NCBI GenBank assembly: GCA_905178155.1
Contig: CAJINV010000002.1
Coordinates: 372,376 to 436,375, forward strand
Direction: 5' to 3'
DNA from: Amoebophrya sp. A120
Taxonomy: Eukaryota; Sar; Dinophyceae; Syndiniales; Amoebophryaceae
Length of the DNA: 64,000 bases
Positions within the stretch are counted from its first letter, which is position 1; each line of letters begins with the position of its first letter. Below are positions 35,301 to 44,900 of this stretch, one piece after another. Made by a program: the position numbers and the translations under genes. Under the pieces are notes generated by a model. The model did not search any database, had not been told where the DNA came from, and worked only from the letters and a program-made list of their open reading frames with translations.

Positions 35301-35974
35301 GTCGCAGTCTTCGCCTCACTGTGGCTGTCCACGCCAACACTACTGCCTTCATCCTCCTCCTTTTCCAGTTCCGTGTCAAAAATGGTGCCGATGCGGAAGA
35401 AAATTGGCAATTTAATCGGTTTTTTCTTGCTCCGCTGAAATGCGTGGTTGAGTCGCTCGGAACTGGAATTCAAGACCGCGTTAGACCGCGTGTAGGCGAT
35501 GGCTTTGTTGTATTACAATGAAAAATACCCCCACCCCCGAACTTGGGAGCATTTGCATTGCAAACCTTTCCAAAACCAAATGAAACATTCGCCCTCTTGC
35601 ATGCATCTATCAGCATCACAGATTTCTAATCGTAAATGGCAAAAATTTGTATTGCAAAAGATCCCAGCAAGAGCAGCGCTTGTCATGCAAGCGATGCGAT
35701 ACGCGCCTAGACTCTGCATCAGAAAGATTCATACTCCCTTCCTGCATGACAAAAAGTTCATTTGGAAACTTCGCATCACAAATTTCTGCAACTTTGGGGG
35801 TGGGGGCATTTTTCACTGCAATATGTTGTTCGTCAAGTTCTTCCGCCGGCGGAGGAGTGCGAATTGGATCCGCCTGATTTCCTCATAGTTCGTCGACTGG
35901 AAAAGCAGGAAGCAGAAAACAGAGGAGAAAAGGAACCCTGGAAACCAGGAGAAAAGCGCCGGGAGGAAGGCCAT
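26312..35974 (-). CDS. Probable type II membrane glycosyltransferase, 24 exons
   Basis: Twenty-four exons joined across 22 introners and one GT-AG intron give about 1250 residues. Exons: 35824-35974, 34836-35510, 34563-34622, 34259-34404, 33513-33968, 33236-33298, 32719-33086, 32524-32561, 32165-32242, 31764-31911, 31552-31613, 31271-31313, 31069-31120, 30744-30816, 30275-30569, 29918-30014, 29384-29772, 29076-29167, 28593-28898, 28334-28420, 27157-27196, 26858-26912, 26495-26550, 26312-26340. The start at 35974 is chosen because it gives a classic signal anchor (FSWFPGFLFSSVFCFLLF). Further on come IGLAIAVHPPKYHLLARFL and a DxD-type site in DYGVMLDADLILNF, after WKKWYGMMHL, which is the pattern of GT-A glycosyltransferases. 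The C-terminus reads TPLFVFHVDHDSGRWGFG. A Golgi enzyme is the inferred role; the exact family is not known. Exons shorter than 60 bases are common. One join (family H element) is uncertain. Confidence 0.7.
26341..26494. mobile_element. Introner family A
   Basis: TATGAACTGCAAAAG to GCACAGGATA; flanking TTCTT exact. Removal joins ASGPEE to AVMMLKR and the stop. Confidence 0.9.
26551..26857. mobile_element. Introner family C (C2 stem)
   Basis: TATCCTATGCAAAAACCTTC to TTTTTGCTCAGGATA, with CCCATAGT/ACTATGGGG inner stem. Flanks AAACT/AAGCC. Removal joins GRWG to FGPGGRVDRIFG. Confidence 0.85.
26913..27156. mobile_element. Introner family E
   Basis: Left end TGTGAGAGTGCACAAC has lost the usual TAT; right end GCACTGTCATA. 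Stems CCCCTCATTTG and CAATGAGGGG. Flanks ACGCC/TCGCC. Confidence 0.8.
27243..28096 (-). mobile_element. Retro-inserted segment inside an introner
   Basis: Bounded by 16-bp direct repeats GTCAAGTTGGGAATTT (27227-27242 and 28081-28096). On the minus strand it ends in a run of A next to the repeat, the mark of target-primed retroposition. It carries a 100-codon minus frame (27283-27585, MKGGGGLEDLHALSG at its start) of unknown meaning. It could be a retroposed transcript or a short LINE/SINE. Confidence 0.7.
27969..28080. repeat. 18-bp tandem repeat
   Basis: About six units of TTTACGAAGTGCTTTTCT with small variants, at the 5' end (minus strand) of the retro-inserted segment. Confidence 0.85.
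28421..28592. mobile_element. Introner family A
   Basis: TATGCATTGCAAAAGTAT to TTTTGCAGTGGATA; flanks CGGTC/GGTTC. Removal joins TVLFENR to PYSLQNGG. Confidence 0.85.
28899..29075 (-). other. Ordinary GT-AG intron
   Basis: 177 bases, minus strand GTAGAAAT...AAAATAG. Splicing joins AGYRIRDYA to FAVDKDVTNITGR. It has no TAT/ATA inverted ends, in contrast to its neighbours, though TTTGTCATGC-like motifs occur within it. Confidence 0.75.
29168..29383. mobile_element. Introner family E
   Basis: TATGACAGTGCACAACTCCC to GTTGTGCACTGTTATA; flanking TGCGA exact. Removal joins TYSFRSLA to RNLEHTNFEM. Confidence 0.9.
29773..29917. mobile_element. Introner family A
   Basis: TATCCTGTGCAAAAGTATCG to TTTTGCAGTTCATA; flanking GTTCG exact. 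Opposite orientation to the copy at 26341. Confidence 0.9.
30015..30274. mobile_element. Introner family B
   Basis: TATCAAATGCAAAAATGTCT to ATTTGCAATGCACA; flanking CCAAA exact. Removal joins QDFVFL to EKNNKKLELC. Confidence 0.9.
30570..30743. mobile_element. Introner family A
   Basis: TCTGCATTGCAAAAG (TAT decayed to TCT) to GCACAGGATA; flanking AATAG exact. Removal joins FGTRTLF to SWWADLPVVN. Confidence 0.9.
30817..31068. mobile_element. Introner family B
   Basis: TATCAAATGCAAAAATATCT to TTTGCGTTTGATA; flanking TTGCT exact. Confidence 0.9.
31121..31270. mobile_element. Introner family A
   Basis: TATCCTGTGCAAAAGTATCG to TTTTGCAATGCATA; flanking GTACT exact. Confidence 0.9.
31314..31551. 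mobile_element. Introner family F
   Basis: TATCGCGAGAAATAAACAGT to ATTTTTTCCAGTGATA, with GTGTTACAG/CTGTAACAC stems; flanking CCACC exact. Removal joins NASPKGG to DKVVVTDV. Confidence 0.9.
31614..31763. mobile_element. Introner family A
   Basis: TATGAATTGCAAAAGTATCG to TTTTGCAGTACCTA; flanking GACGC exact. Confidence 0.9.
31912..32164. mobile_element. Introner family B
   Basis: TATCAAATGTAAAAATGTCT to TTTTACATTTGATA; flanking TGGCA exact. Removal joins LLRRVLP to VAVNAANG. Confidence 0.9.
32243..32523. mobile_element. Introner family C
   Basis: TATCCTGAGTGAAAACGTCC to TTTTTGCGGAGGATA; flanking ACCTC exact. Removal joins SDVLEV to YNLSSTSSW. Confidence 0.9.
32562..32718. mobile_element. 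Introner family A
   Basis: TATCCTGTGCAAAAGTATCG to TTTTGCGATTCATA; flanking AAGCG exact. Removal joins RSKRF to PASEVSD. Confidence 0.9.
33087..33235. mobile_element. Introner family A
   Basis: TATGAACTGCAAAAGTATCG to TTTTGCACGGGATA; flanking AGTAA exact. Removal joins WYGMMHL to LDLPVTERPDYG, just before the DxD site. Confidence 0.9.
33299..33512. mobile_element. Introner family F
   Basis: TATGCAAGAAAAAAACTGTG to TTTTTTTCCCTGGATA; flanking GGAGC exact. Removal joins LHIHPL to PADIQGYSGW. Confidence 0.9.
33969..34258. mobile_element. Introner family H (no TAT ends)
   Basis: Inverted ends GTCAGGTTTAAAATCGACAA and the matching inverse near 34258, about 45 bp long. Direct repeat only AGC (3 bp). 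Simple excision of element plus AGC does not keep the frame, so the splice borders differ from those of the other families. Confidence 0.75.
34405..34562. mobile_element. Introner family A
   Basis: TATGCATTGCAACAGTAT to TTTGCACAGGATA; flanking CTCTT exact. Removal joins LEKTKE to IRTTQRAV. Confidence 0.9.
34623..34835. mobile_element. Introner family F
   Basis: TATCCAGGAAAAAAAGTGTG to TTTTTTTCTTTCATA; flanks TGTTT/TGCTT. Removal joins DYHLWK to QGLKTLKYEK. Confidence 0.9.
35511..35823. mobile_element. Introner family D
   Basis: TATTACAATGAAAAATACCC to ATTTTTCACTGCAATA; flanking TGTTG exact. Removal joins the membrane-anchor exon (RRRKNLTN) to NKAIAYTRSN. Confidence 0.9.
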
Positions 35975-38172
35975 GCTTGATGGTGGGGGAATTTTTCGGT
36001 GAGGCTGTTGTTGACGAGTGTAGTTTTTATTCCCGACGGACAGAGATCAATATCTGGGACTAGTGACTTACCGTCAAAAAGAAGTAAAATCTACTCTCTG
36101 CAGATTACCACGAGCGGCCGATGGGCCTGAGTGTGATGGAGAAAAAATACCAGCGTACATAACAAGTAGACACGCACATTAGTACATTTCGTTCGCTCTT
36201 TATGGCCAGATGAAAATTTTGAACGAAAACAAAAGCAGCAAGAAAACGAAGCCGACACAAGGCTTACGGAATCATTGACGTCATGAAGATTCACTCTCTG
36301 TGCATGGTCCTCACTCCTTGTTTTCCATGCGGTTAAAAATTGTTATGTCATCCGATATTAAAGCGTTAGCCTTAGTGGTTCGTTGACAAAACAAAATGTA
36401 GTCCTGTGGGAACAGACTTCAAAAAATAACGATGGACAAAGCTGCAGCGCACCTTCTTCGCGGGATCTGAAGAGCTTCATGAAAACCGAGGCAAAGAACA
36501 ATCTAGCCCCCTGCGCCGAGCGCCGTAGAAGAAGGCATTTCGAAAACAGGAACATCCTTCGAGCCAGCTAAGGAGCAGCGGCAGGAGCGTGTAGAACGAC
36601 TCCCAACATTCTTGGTCGTTCTATGAAAAATCAGCATTCCAAGACCATCTGGATTTTGACCACTTAAAGACATGTTTGTTTGTACGGACTTGCTCAAGAA
36701 GGAATGAGAGAAATAAAACTTAAACTTTAAAAAACTATCGCTTGATATAAAGAGCATCACTACTACATCATCAGAATGTAATATGTTGGTACAACTCGCA
36801 AGCATGCCTTCACGAAAAAGAAATGACGATTTTTTCATCGCGAAAGCACAGCCTCCAACCGCTCTGGTCATGCTCTCCGAGCAGGAAGCGAGTTCTTACC
36901 TCGTTCGGTGCAGCCAAAACCCAACCATAGGGAGATTTCGGTGGGGATGGTGATCTGATGTGGTTTCATTTTAGAATTCATTCCAAACTACTGGAGAAGC
37001 ATTGTAGGCCTATTCACGGCTCAACATCACATGCAGGTATGCCGTATCCTCATCGCAGACTAGCACTTTTCAGGGAATAAAATATACTTGATATAAAAAT
37101 ACCTGAAGCGAAATCTCCTGTCAGCACCCTGCAATTGGGAACTCGAGGTCGCTCCACCATCGCGCGCGATCTGTTCGTGATACGAGCTCGTTGTACCTGT
37201 TACGTTTCTTGGGTGGCGGGGAGAAGAACACGATCAACTGAGTTTGAGTCTTGGCAAATCTTCAAAAGAAGCATGAATGCAAGAACAGCATGACAGACAG
37301 TGACCGCGGTAAATTATATCGATCACGTACGAAGTTCTTGTACCTGCAGGTTCAGACCCGGTGGTTTGGTCGCCGTGTGGTTGTCCGCGTGATAAAGAAA
37401 TCACTTCTTCGTCTGAAAGCACGCTTGTCTCATTGTTCTCATCGGGTTCTTGTAGTAGAAAACGTTCGTTAACTGGTGTCGTAGAGCAACAACACGTTAC
37501 CGGCGAAAACTTTGTTGCTGCGTTGCTCCGAGATCATGATGCAGCTTGTACGTAGGTTCCGAATTCTTAACGTAGAAGTAATTTCGCATCGATTGTCGGT
37601 CCAGATCAAAACCAGGTGTGTGTGCCGTGGTTCTGACGATAATCATCTGCAGGCAAAGCAGGACCTGGTGCAGGAGGTCAGGGAATAAAACCTGAGGTTA
37701 GTTTACAGATTCTTTGACTGATGCTAGATGCAGTGCCGCGATCTTCAGCTACATTCTTCTTGCGCGACCTACTTTGTATATCTGTTGCGTGTGGTTTCCC
37801 GAAAACACGTATTAGTACCGCTCGCGACAGCACCCCTTTCTGGTTCCGTTCGCCCACCGATTCATGAAACAACAACTCAGCTTTCGCCAGGATACTTGTC
37901 GCGTAAAAACAGAAACCACATGTCGCTCGTTCTTCTTGCAAAATATTACTGTACGCCGGTTGTTGTAACACTAGCACATCTTGTTCTCGCTCGATAACAA
38001 TATACTAAAATCCATGGTAGAAGTTTTCCATCCGGCTACGTCATCGATGGTAACAATACCTGTAGGTTTGTGGTTCGTTTTTTTTTGCAGACCTTCTTGA
38101 TTCTCATTTGTGCTTCTTTTGGTGGAAACTTGCTTGATGCGGCTCAGTTTCTGCTAAAAAAAAAAAAAATAA
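35975..38172. other. Intergenic; no gene supported
   Basis: 5' flank of the glycosyltransferase gene and beyond. Minus frame 36503-36871 and plus frame 37728-37997 lack convincing coding features. No introner pair seen. Confidence 0.45.
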
Positions 38173-38874
38173 CTATGTTATTATACTGAATCTCCTCCGA
38201 AATCCTTCTTGTTGCCCAACAAACAGTGGAACAAATCCTCACTTGTTCACCAGGCTTCCATATCAAATGCAAATATCCCTGGATGTCTGGAAGGATGCGA
38301 ACTTGTCATGCTAAATCTGAAGCATGCAAAAATCTGTGTTGCATGATTACCAAATGTCGTCCAGTTTTGACCAAGTCGGAGGGGAGTTTCTCATGCAGGA
38401 CAGGCATGAGGGGGATCGCACAGATTCTGTCATGCCAGGTCCTGCATTCCAGACCTCATGGGTCATGTAAAAGCTGCATGACAAATCGCGCCTTCTTCCA
38501 GACCCAGACATTTTTACATTTGATATTCCAGAATGCATTCGGCAACTATCCACGGAGACGGTCAGACTGCTAGATCACTGCTTGTTCCACAGGCATTATC
38601 AAATGTAAAAATGTCTGGGTCTGGAAGGATGCAAGGTTTGTCATGCACATTTTGCATGACTACTGATGTCTGCGATGCATGCCCTAGCATCACAGATCTT
38701 TTGAGGGCTTTCTCATGCGTATACCGCATGAGAAATGCCCTCTCGCCGCGGCCAAAACCAGACCTCTTTTGCTGTTCGTGCAATACAGATTTTTGGATAA
38801 TGCAGACGCAGCATCACAAGCAGCTTTCTTCCAGACCCAGACATTTTTACACTTGATAGGCATCTAAAAAATAG
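38173..38874 (+). CDS. Possible plus-strand 3' exons interrupted by two introners
   Basis: Removing the elements at 38261-38525 and 38597-38858 leaves one open plus-strand frame (KSFLLPNKQWNKSSLVHQAS, then HSATIHGDGQTARSLL) ending in TAG at 38872. All three minus frames close. No upstream exon was found, so this may be the end of a small gene or a relic. It would be the only plus-strand gene in the central part of the window. Confidence 0.3.
38261..38525. mobile_element. Introner family B
   Basis: TATCAAATGCAAATATCCCT to TTTTTACATTTGATA; flanking TTCCA exact. Confidence 0.9.
38597..38858. mobile_element. Introner family B
   Basis: TATCAAATGTAAAAATGTCT to TTTTTACACTTGATA; flanking GGCAT exact. 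Only 71 bases from the previous element. Confidence 0.9.
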
Positions 38875-39957
38875 TTTCGAACCCGTGGTGGTAAACTGTT
38901 GTGATTTTTACTAGTCTTCGTCTCGTTAAACCTGCTTGCAGCTACAACCACTGAAAGGCGTCTCGTCGTTGTAGAGAAAGCGGTACTACAGTGTGATGAT
39001 GGTACAAGTTCGGTACCTGTAGTGGAGGTTTATTTGTTAGGGTATCTTTGCTCTTCCATGAGAATCCACACTAATTCGGCTCTTTCATCACACAGACAAA
39101 AATGCTAAACACCAACACCAGCACCCAAAGGCGGGGCGTTACTCAGCAAAAGCAGCACAGTACTTACCTTACCTCGTTTTCTTGATGAAACTGATTCTAG
39201 GGCCGGTTGACCTTCACGGTGTTCTTGTACTTGAAGCACATCGTCATGTGAAATGAGAGGAACTTCTGACGCCGGTCGCATCATGCTGTTGAAGACTCGC
39301 AAAACGTAACTTGAACTTCAGCTTATTTCCCGACTCGCGCACTGCAGCTCCACTTCTTGTTTCACAACGCAATTTGTCATGATGATACTGCACTGGAGGT
39401 GCCGGTCGTCATGGACGTGCTTCTTTGTTCTTGTAAAAAAAATCTGTGCTGTCGGCGTCACATAGAGGAGGAAATAAACGCGGTCTTCAGAATATTTTTC
39501 GCCGGAACTAGTACTGTTGATGTGCTTCTGCAACTACGTCGACTACCGGTCAAGGACGGTACTTGATGTTGATCCTGATCGTCGTGACGAGGGCAGATCT
39601 GATAATATTTTGTGGTGTTTGTAGTCCACGCTACGTGTATGTGTATGCATGAGATCAGAAGTCAATCTGTTCTTGCATGACAATACTACGACGTTGAGAA
39701 AAACACCAGAAGCACAAAAAAAAATCTATAAATACCTCACTCTCATGTTGTCCATTGGTCAAAAAACCCAAATCCTGTAGCTACGTAGCACCGTCGATAT
39801 TTTTCCAAAAACTCCGCTAAAACTCCTCCGAAATTTTCGCCATTCATTTGTTACATGAAATCACGCTTAGTACAAAAGGATGTCTTGCTGATATAAAAGG
39901 TCTCGAAATACTAGAAGTACTCCAGGTTGTACTGCTGTTTCTCCTCCTCCTCTTCCT
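38875..39957. other. Intergenic; nothing supported
   Basis: Short open frames only. The 3' region of the gene ending at 39958 lies here; no clear polyadenylation signal recognised. Confidence 0.45.
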
Positions 39958-41951
39958 CTACTGACACAAAGCGGCCGGTTTTGCTAGCGGCACGGTGATG
40001 CGATACAGCTCTTGGATTTTCGGAGACAGGCGGGTGATATCAAATGCAAAAGTATCGTACTCGTATAAATGCATTACAAATTTTCTCAGCATGAGAAATA
40101 AAATTTGTATATGCTGATTTGCCTTGACAAAGAAATTTGTAATGCAAGACCTGCATTTATACGAGTACGATACTTTTGCACAGCATAGGTTAAGTCAAAG
40201 CCCGCTTCGATGCCCTGCTGTTTGCTCCAGGTTACACGGAAAAAGACCTGCGGTTTAATAATTTGAACAAGTGCAATAAGTAGATGCATCACAACCTACT
40301 TGATGTAGTCCCTTTTTGTAGATGCAAATTTGTGGATGGGGCCACTTGTTCCATCGAAGCTTCACGCAAAAAAATCAAAACGAAGTTGTGAAAATAAATC
40401 ACACGACAGTTGTACCATGTCCCCCACTTCCAGGTCAATATCGCAGTACATCACTCTAACTCTTTCCTCCTCGACAGAAGTCTCCGGTAGCAGGTTGTGC
40501 TTCTTCAAAAACTGCTCATCCCGACTGGCAAATTTGTACCGTGCTAGCTGGTTGTGGTACAGCACCGCATAAGCTAGCGAGTCGACGTAAACTTCCTTCG
40601 AAGAAAGTCTCCCGCCGAGGGAATTTTCGTTTTTCCGGACGACTTTTCCGACGAAGGTGGTCGTAGTTTCGATGGAAAGGAAGATGTCGGGCTTGATCCG
40701 CAGAAGTTGCTTCATCTGGGGTGGTTGTAGGGTAGTACGAGATGAAGTGCAGAAAGGATGAGCTTGTTGTAGTTCCTTTTCGACCTGAAACTGCACAACC
40801 TGGACTTCGATTCCTCGTCCGCTTTGTTCGTCTACCGACAATGTAACACTGGTCGTTTTGTCAAATAAAATCGTCGAAAGCTGCAGGGCTTCTTCTTCGC
40901 TGCTACTTCTGTTGTGGTGAAAGTCGTCATTCACCGCGGTCGCACCTCCAGCAGCAGCAGCAACAGTCCCGTTGAATTCAAATTTCTTTTCTAAAAACAG
41001 ATTTTCCGTATCGTTCGAATAGATCGAGATAATTTCGTTTTTCTTCATGTTTATGTTTTCACCAGCAGCAAGAAGAGTGGTGGAAAATAACCCCCCGGCG
41101 TTCTCGGGTGTGGAAGTAGCTCTCGCAGAAGTAGAAGACGTCGCCGCTAATTGTGAAACAACTGGTGTTCTAATATCTGCTGCTTTCTCGGGAAGGTGTC
41201 CTCCTCTTGCTGCTGTTGATACAGCTGTCAATGTCGTTGTAAAAAAATTGTCGCTTGATGGTAGTTCATCTTCTGTGTAGTAGTTGTCCAGACTGCTCAG
41301 CTTCTTCTCCCCGAAGATGAACTTCGCACAGTTGTTCGAATTAGAATTATTCGAACTCCCGCCCGGCGGCCCGGGATGAACAAACCACCCGGAGAAATAC
41401 ACACTCGGGTCGAAACAACTAATAGTCTGGACGGGTAAGATTCTTTTCTCGATCGGGAAAAAATGCGCGGGGCGTGGGGGCGGCTTGACCGGGTTGTAGG
41501 TGGGTGGCGGCTGTTTAGTCGGCAACTGTTGTTTAGGTAGTTGTTCATCTCCTGCAGGGTTTATTTTGTGTTTTTTCCCCTGCTTGTCAGCTACACTGTG
41601 TGCAGCAGGCTCGAGAGTAGCATTTTCAACCACTGCAGTTGGTGACAGGGAGACGTCATGAGAGGAAGAGCGACGGGTCGTGTGAATTTTTGCTGGCGGT
41701 CGTCCACCTGGTGAAAACGCGGTGGGACGAGATGGAGAAGTTCGTGGTGATGAAACACGTTCAAATGCTCCTGATTGATGATGTACTAGTTTTGAATCAG
41801 AATCAGCACGCAATTTTTCGTCTCGTGTCGGTAGTGGTGCAGCGTCGTCCATGACAACGTCACCTTCGCTCGTGCTGATTCTTCTTCTATTCCTTTTCGA
41901 TTCTTTCTCATTTTCACAATTTATTTCGTCGAAAATAAATTCTTGACCCAT
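39958..41951 (-). CDS. Unknown protein, about 556 residues
   Basis: Exons 40416-41951, 40188-40247 and 39958-40037. The start is taken at 41951 (MGQEFIFDEINCENEKESKR), only ten bases after the stop of the upstream gene; the frame is also open further upstream. The first half is disordered (Ser, Pro, Lys rich). The second half looks folded: PPPRPAHFFPIEKRILPV, DNYYTEDELPSSDNFFTT, IKPDIFLSIETTTTFVGKVV, then RVRVMYCDIDLEVGDMV spliced to FFRVTWSKQQGIEAGFDL. The pattern FVGKVV...VGDMVFFRV faintly recalls cold-shock or OB-fold RNA-binding proteins, but I cannot assign it. The C-terminus is IQELYRITVPLAKPAALCQ. Exon joins are firm; the start and function are not. Confidence 0.6.
40038..40187. mobile_element. 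Introner family A with a B-type outer end
   Basis: Left end TATCAAATGCAAAAGTATCG combines the outer ten bases of family B with the family A stem; right end TTTTGCACAGCATA. Flanks GGTGA/GGTTA. Removal joins AGFDLT to RLSPKIQEL. Confidence 0.9.
40248..40415 (-). other. Ordinary GT-AG intron
   Basis: 168 bases, minus strand GTACAACT...AAACCGCAG. Joins DIDLEVGDM to VFFRVTWSK; without it the frame stops within 60 bases. Confidence 0.7.
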
Positions 41952-41961
41952 CGGAGGATCT

Positions 41962-44900
41962 TCAGAAATTGTAGTTTCCCGGTCCGATCGGCGGCGCCGC
42001 GGGGTGCCACGGCTTCCCGGGGACCGCCCCCTTTGTTCCGGCGGCCTGCTGAGCAGCGTATTGCTGGTGCTGGTGTGCGGCAAACTGCTGCTGCTGCATG
42101 GCGACGGCCGCGGGGTTAACGACCGCTCCTTTTCCGGGCCAGAAGCCGGTTTTATTCCAAGAGAGAAGACCAGTCCTCCGGAAAATTATAATTTCATTTT
42201 AGACATGTACTAATGCAGCTCGTCCACCAAGTAAGAAAATTGTCATGCAACAAGGAACGGGGGTCTGTGCATGTGAAAAGAAAAACGTGAACGTCGTTCT
42301 CATGCCAAAAAAAGTTCATGGCCATGAAAATATCCGCATTAATATTTCCGCGATGAACTGCGATTTTCTTCCCTGCCGTAAGATACATGCCCGCTGCGCC
42401 CATCGCGGCCATTCCCTTCTGCGCCATAGCTGCTTGCTGCATGGCCATTTGCTGGTGCTGTTGGACCTGCATTTGCTGCTGGTACTGCATTTGTTGCTGA
42501 AACGCAGCCTGCTGCTCGGGACTCGGCATAGTAGTGTGCTGCGAAGCTTGGTTCGTGGTCCCTATCTTCTTACCGCTTTGGCTGTGTGGACCTGCAGCAC
42601 CTTTCTGCTCACCCTTCATCTTCTCGTTAATCAACCCTCGCAACGCGACCGCCCCGACACCGCCCCGGGTTCCATTGGCCGCGCCGTTGGAGGAACTGGC
42701 AGAGCTTGTCGCACTACTGCTAGACGCGGAGAGCTGCGAGGCGAGCTGTAGGAAGTAGATGAGGAGCTACTTTGTCATTCGCAATTTGGATTTGGTGCTG
42801 AAACTCAATGCGATAATTTTTCATGCAGATCACAATCATAGCCATAGCGTGAGTTTTATCATCTTCAACTTCAATATGAATCACACTACCTGTGCCTTGA
42901 AGTCCACCTTTCCGTCCTTTCGCCAGGCCGGGATGAATTCTTGTGCGTCTGGCGACATCGGAGTCCCGGGGCTCCCACACTTATCGATCGCCTTGCCAAT
43001 CGCCGTTTTGTGCCAGTCGCCTGGCAAACTCGCCGCGGTGTTCGGGTTGATTTTGGTTTTGTAGGCCCCGGTCCAGTCGGTTTCTACCTGTTTCGCGGCG
43101 TTATCATCCCCCTCGTCCACCATAAAACTCCCCGCTTTCGTGCGCATTTCGGTGATGTTTATGCTCGTGTTGGATTTTTGCGAGGTTGTCGTTTCCGCAC
43201 CGGTGGTGGCGGATAAGACTTGCTGCTGCAGCTGCTCGTCGTGGTTTATAATTTCTGCCTCAATTTCTGCAAAAATAATGTCGTTCTCAATACCACTGGT
43301 GTTGGCAACTGGAGTGGATTCGATAATTAACCTTTGCTCCTTTGGCCTGGCGTCAGAAGCTGTCTGTAGTTCTTCATGTAGTACATCGTCGGTCGTTAAG
43401 GGCAGTTCGAGTTTTGTCGTCTGCTTCACCGGACTAAATTCCAACAAATCTTGGTCTGGCGAAATACCTGGTGTAGGTGTGGTCTATGAGTTGCAAAAGT
43501 ATCGTATTCGTATAAATGCATTGCAAGAAATTTCCTCAGCGTGAGAAATGAAATTTGTAATGCGGATTTGCTTTCAGAAAAAAATTTGTAATGCATGATT
43601 GCAATACGAGTACGATACTTTTGCACAGGATATGGTCGTCGTTGTAACAATGTTCAACATCTCCATATTTTTGATAACTTCTTCCGTGGTCTGGTCAGCT
43701 GCATTTTGGTCATCATCGTCGGTGGCCCCCGCGATAATTTCCGGAGCTGCAAGATGAATTATCGGTTCCTCCGACTGGTTTTCATCCGGAACAGCAAGGA
43801 CTGCTTGCGGTTCTTGCTCTTTCATCATCTCTTTGTCCTTACTAGCTTTCGTCCTGCGAGCCGTTTTCGGTTTCAAATTGAAAAGGCCAAATCCTGCTGA
43901 CAATTGCTGCTGTGGTGCTGGAGAGGGGATTTCCGCTTCGGTTTCTTTCTGCTCGTCTTCCTGAACATTATGCTCTACTTCATTTTTCGTCGTTTCCTTG
44001 GGTTTTGAAAAAATTCCGTTTGTTGTAGTACTATTGTTTGCAGGAGCTGCTCCGTCTTCATCCAAATTGTTGTTGACAACTTCCTGCTCGGCGTCGGCCG
44101 TAACTAGTTCATCCGCGGCAGCAGCAGCAGCAGCCGCTGCGGCATCAATTGCCGCTTCGACGGTTTCGGTGGAGTGCTCTTCCTTCAAACCCTCTTCCTC
44201 GACAATTTCAGCGTCGGCCTTTATTTCCGCTACCGGAACTGCTTCCGTGGCTTCTTCTTGTGCCGCAACTTCATCTACTTCCGGAGTTTTATGCAATGCA
44301 AAAGCATTGCATCGTACTAGTATAAATTGCATTACAAATTGACTTCGCATTACAAATTGAATTTGTAATGCGGATTTGCCTTAAGAAAAAGATTTGTAAT
44401 GCATAAACGCAATTAGTACGAGTACGATACTTTTGCACAGGATAAGTTTTTTGGTTGATCAAATCCGGCGAAGCGTTCTGGGATAAAGAAGAGATGGAAC
44501 TTTCCTGTGTTGTTTTTATTTTGAATCTGTCATGCATATATTGCATTTGATGAATTATTGCGAGACTTATATGCTCATGCCGCACGTCCGCCGCAAAAAA
44601 ACGAACAGAATACTGATGTACCAAAGAAACCACAAGTACTTATATACCGCTGAGGATTGTTCCTTCCCCACAACTTTCTCATCTTCCTGCCCCATGATCC
44701 ATTCATCTTCTACAGAAGTCGTGATTTCCGGCGCAGCTCTGCTTCTACAGAAGTACGTGAGTCGTGCTTCGGCTTCCGCTGTAACATCACCGCCGTTGAT
44801 GAAAGTTTCCTCTTTGTTCTCAGCAATCGCATCACTGCTTTCCGCACCGTGTTCTTGATTTTCGTTTTCCTCGATGGAACCAGTTCCAATTGTGGCTTGC

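Noticed and set aside
44290..44444. MITE or bacterial-type REP element outside genes
   Set aside because: The element interrupts a coding frame and its removal with one 5-bp repeat restores it, so it acts as an intron rather than an intergenic MITE.
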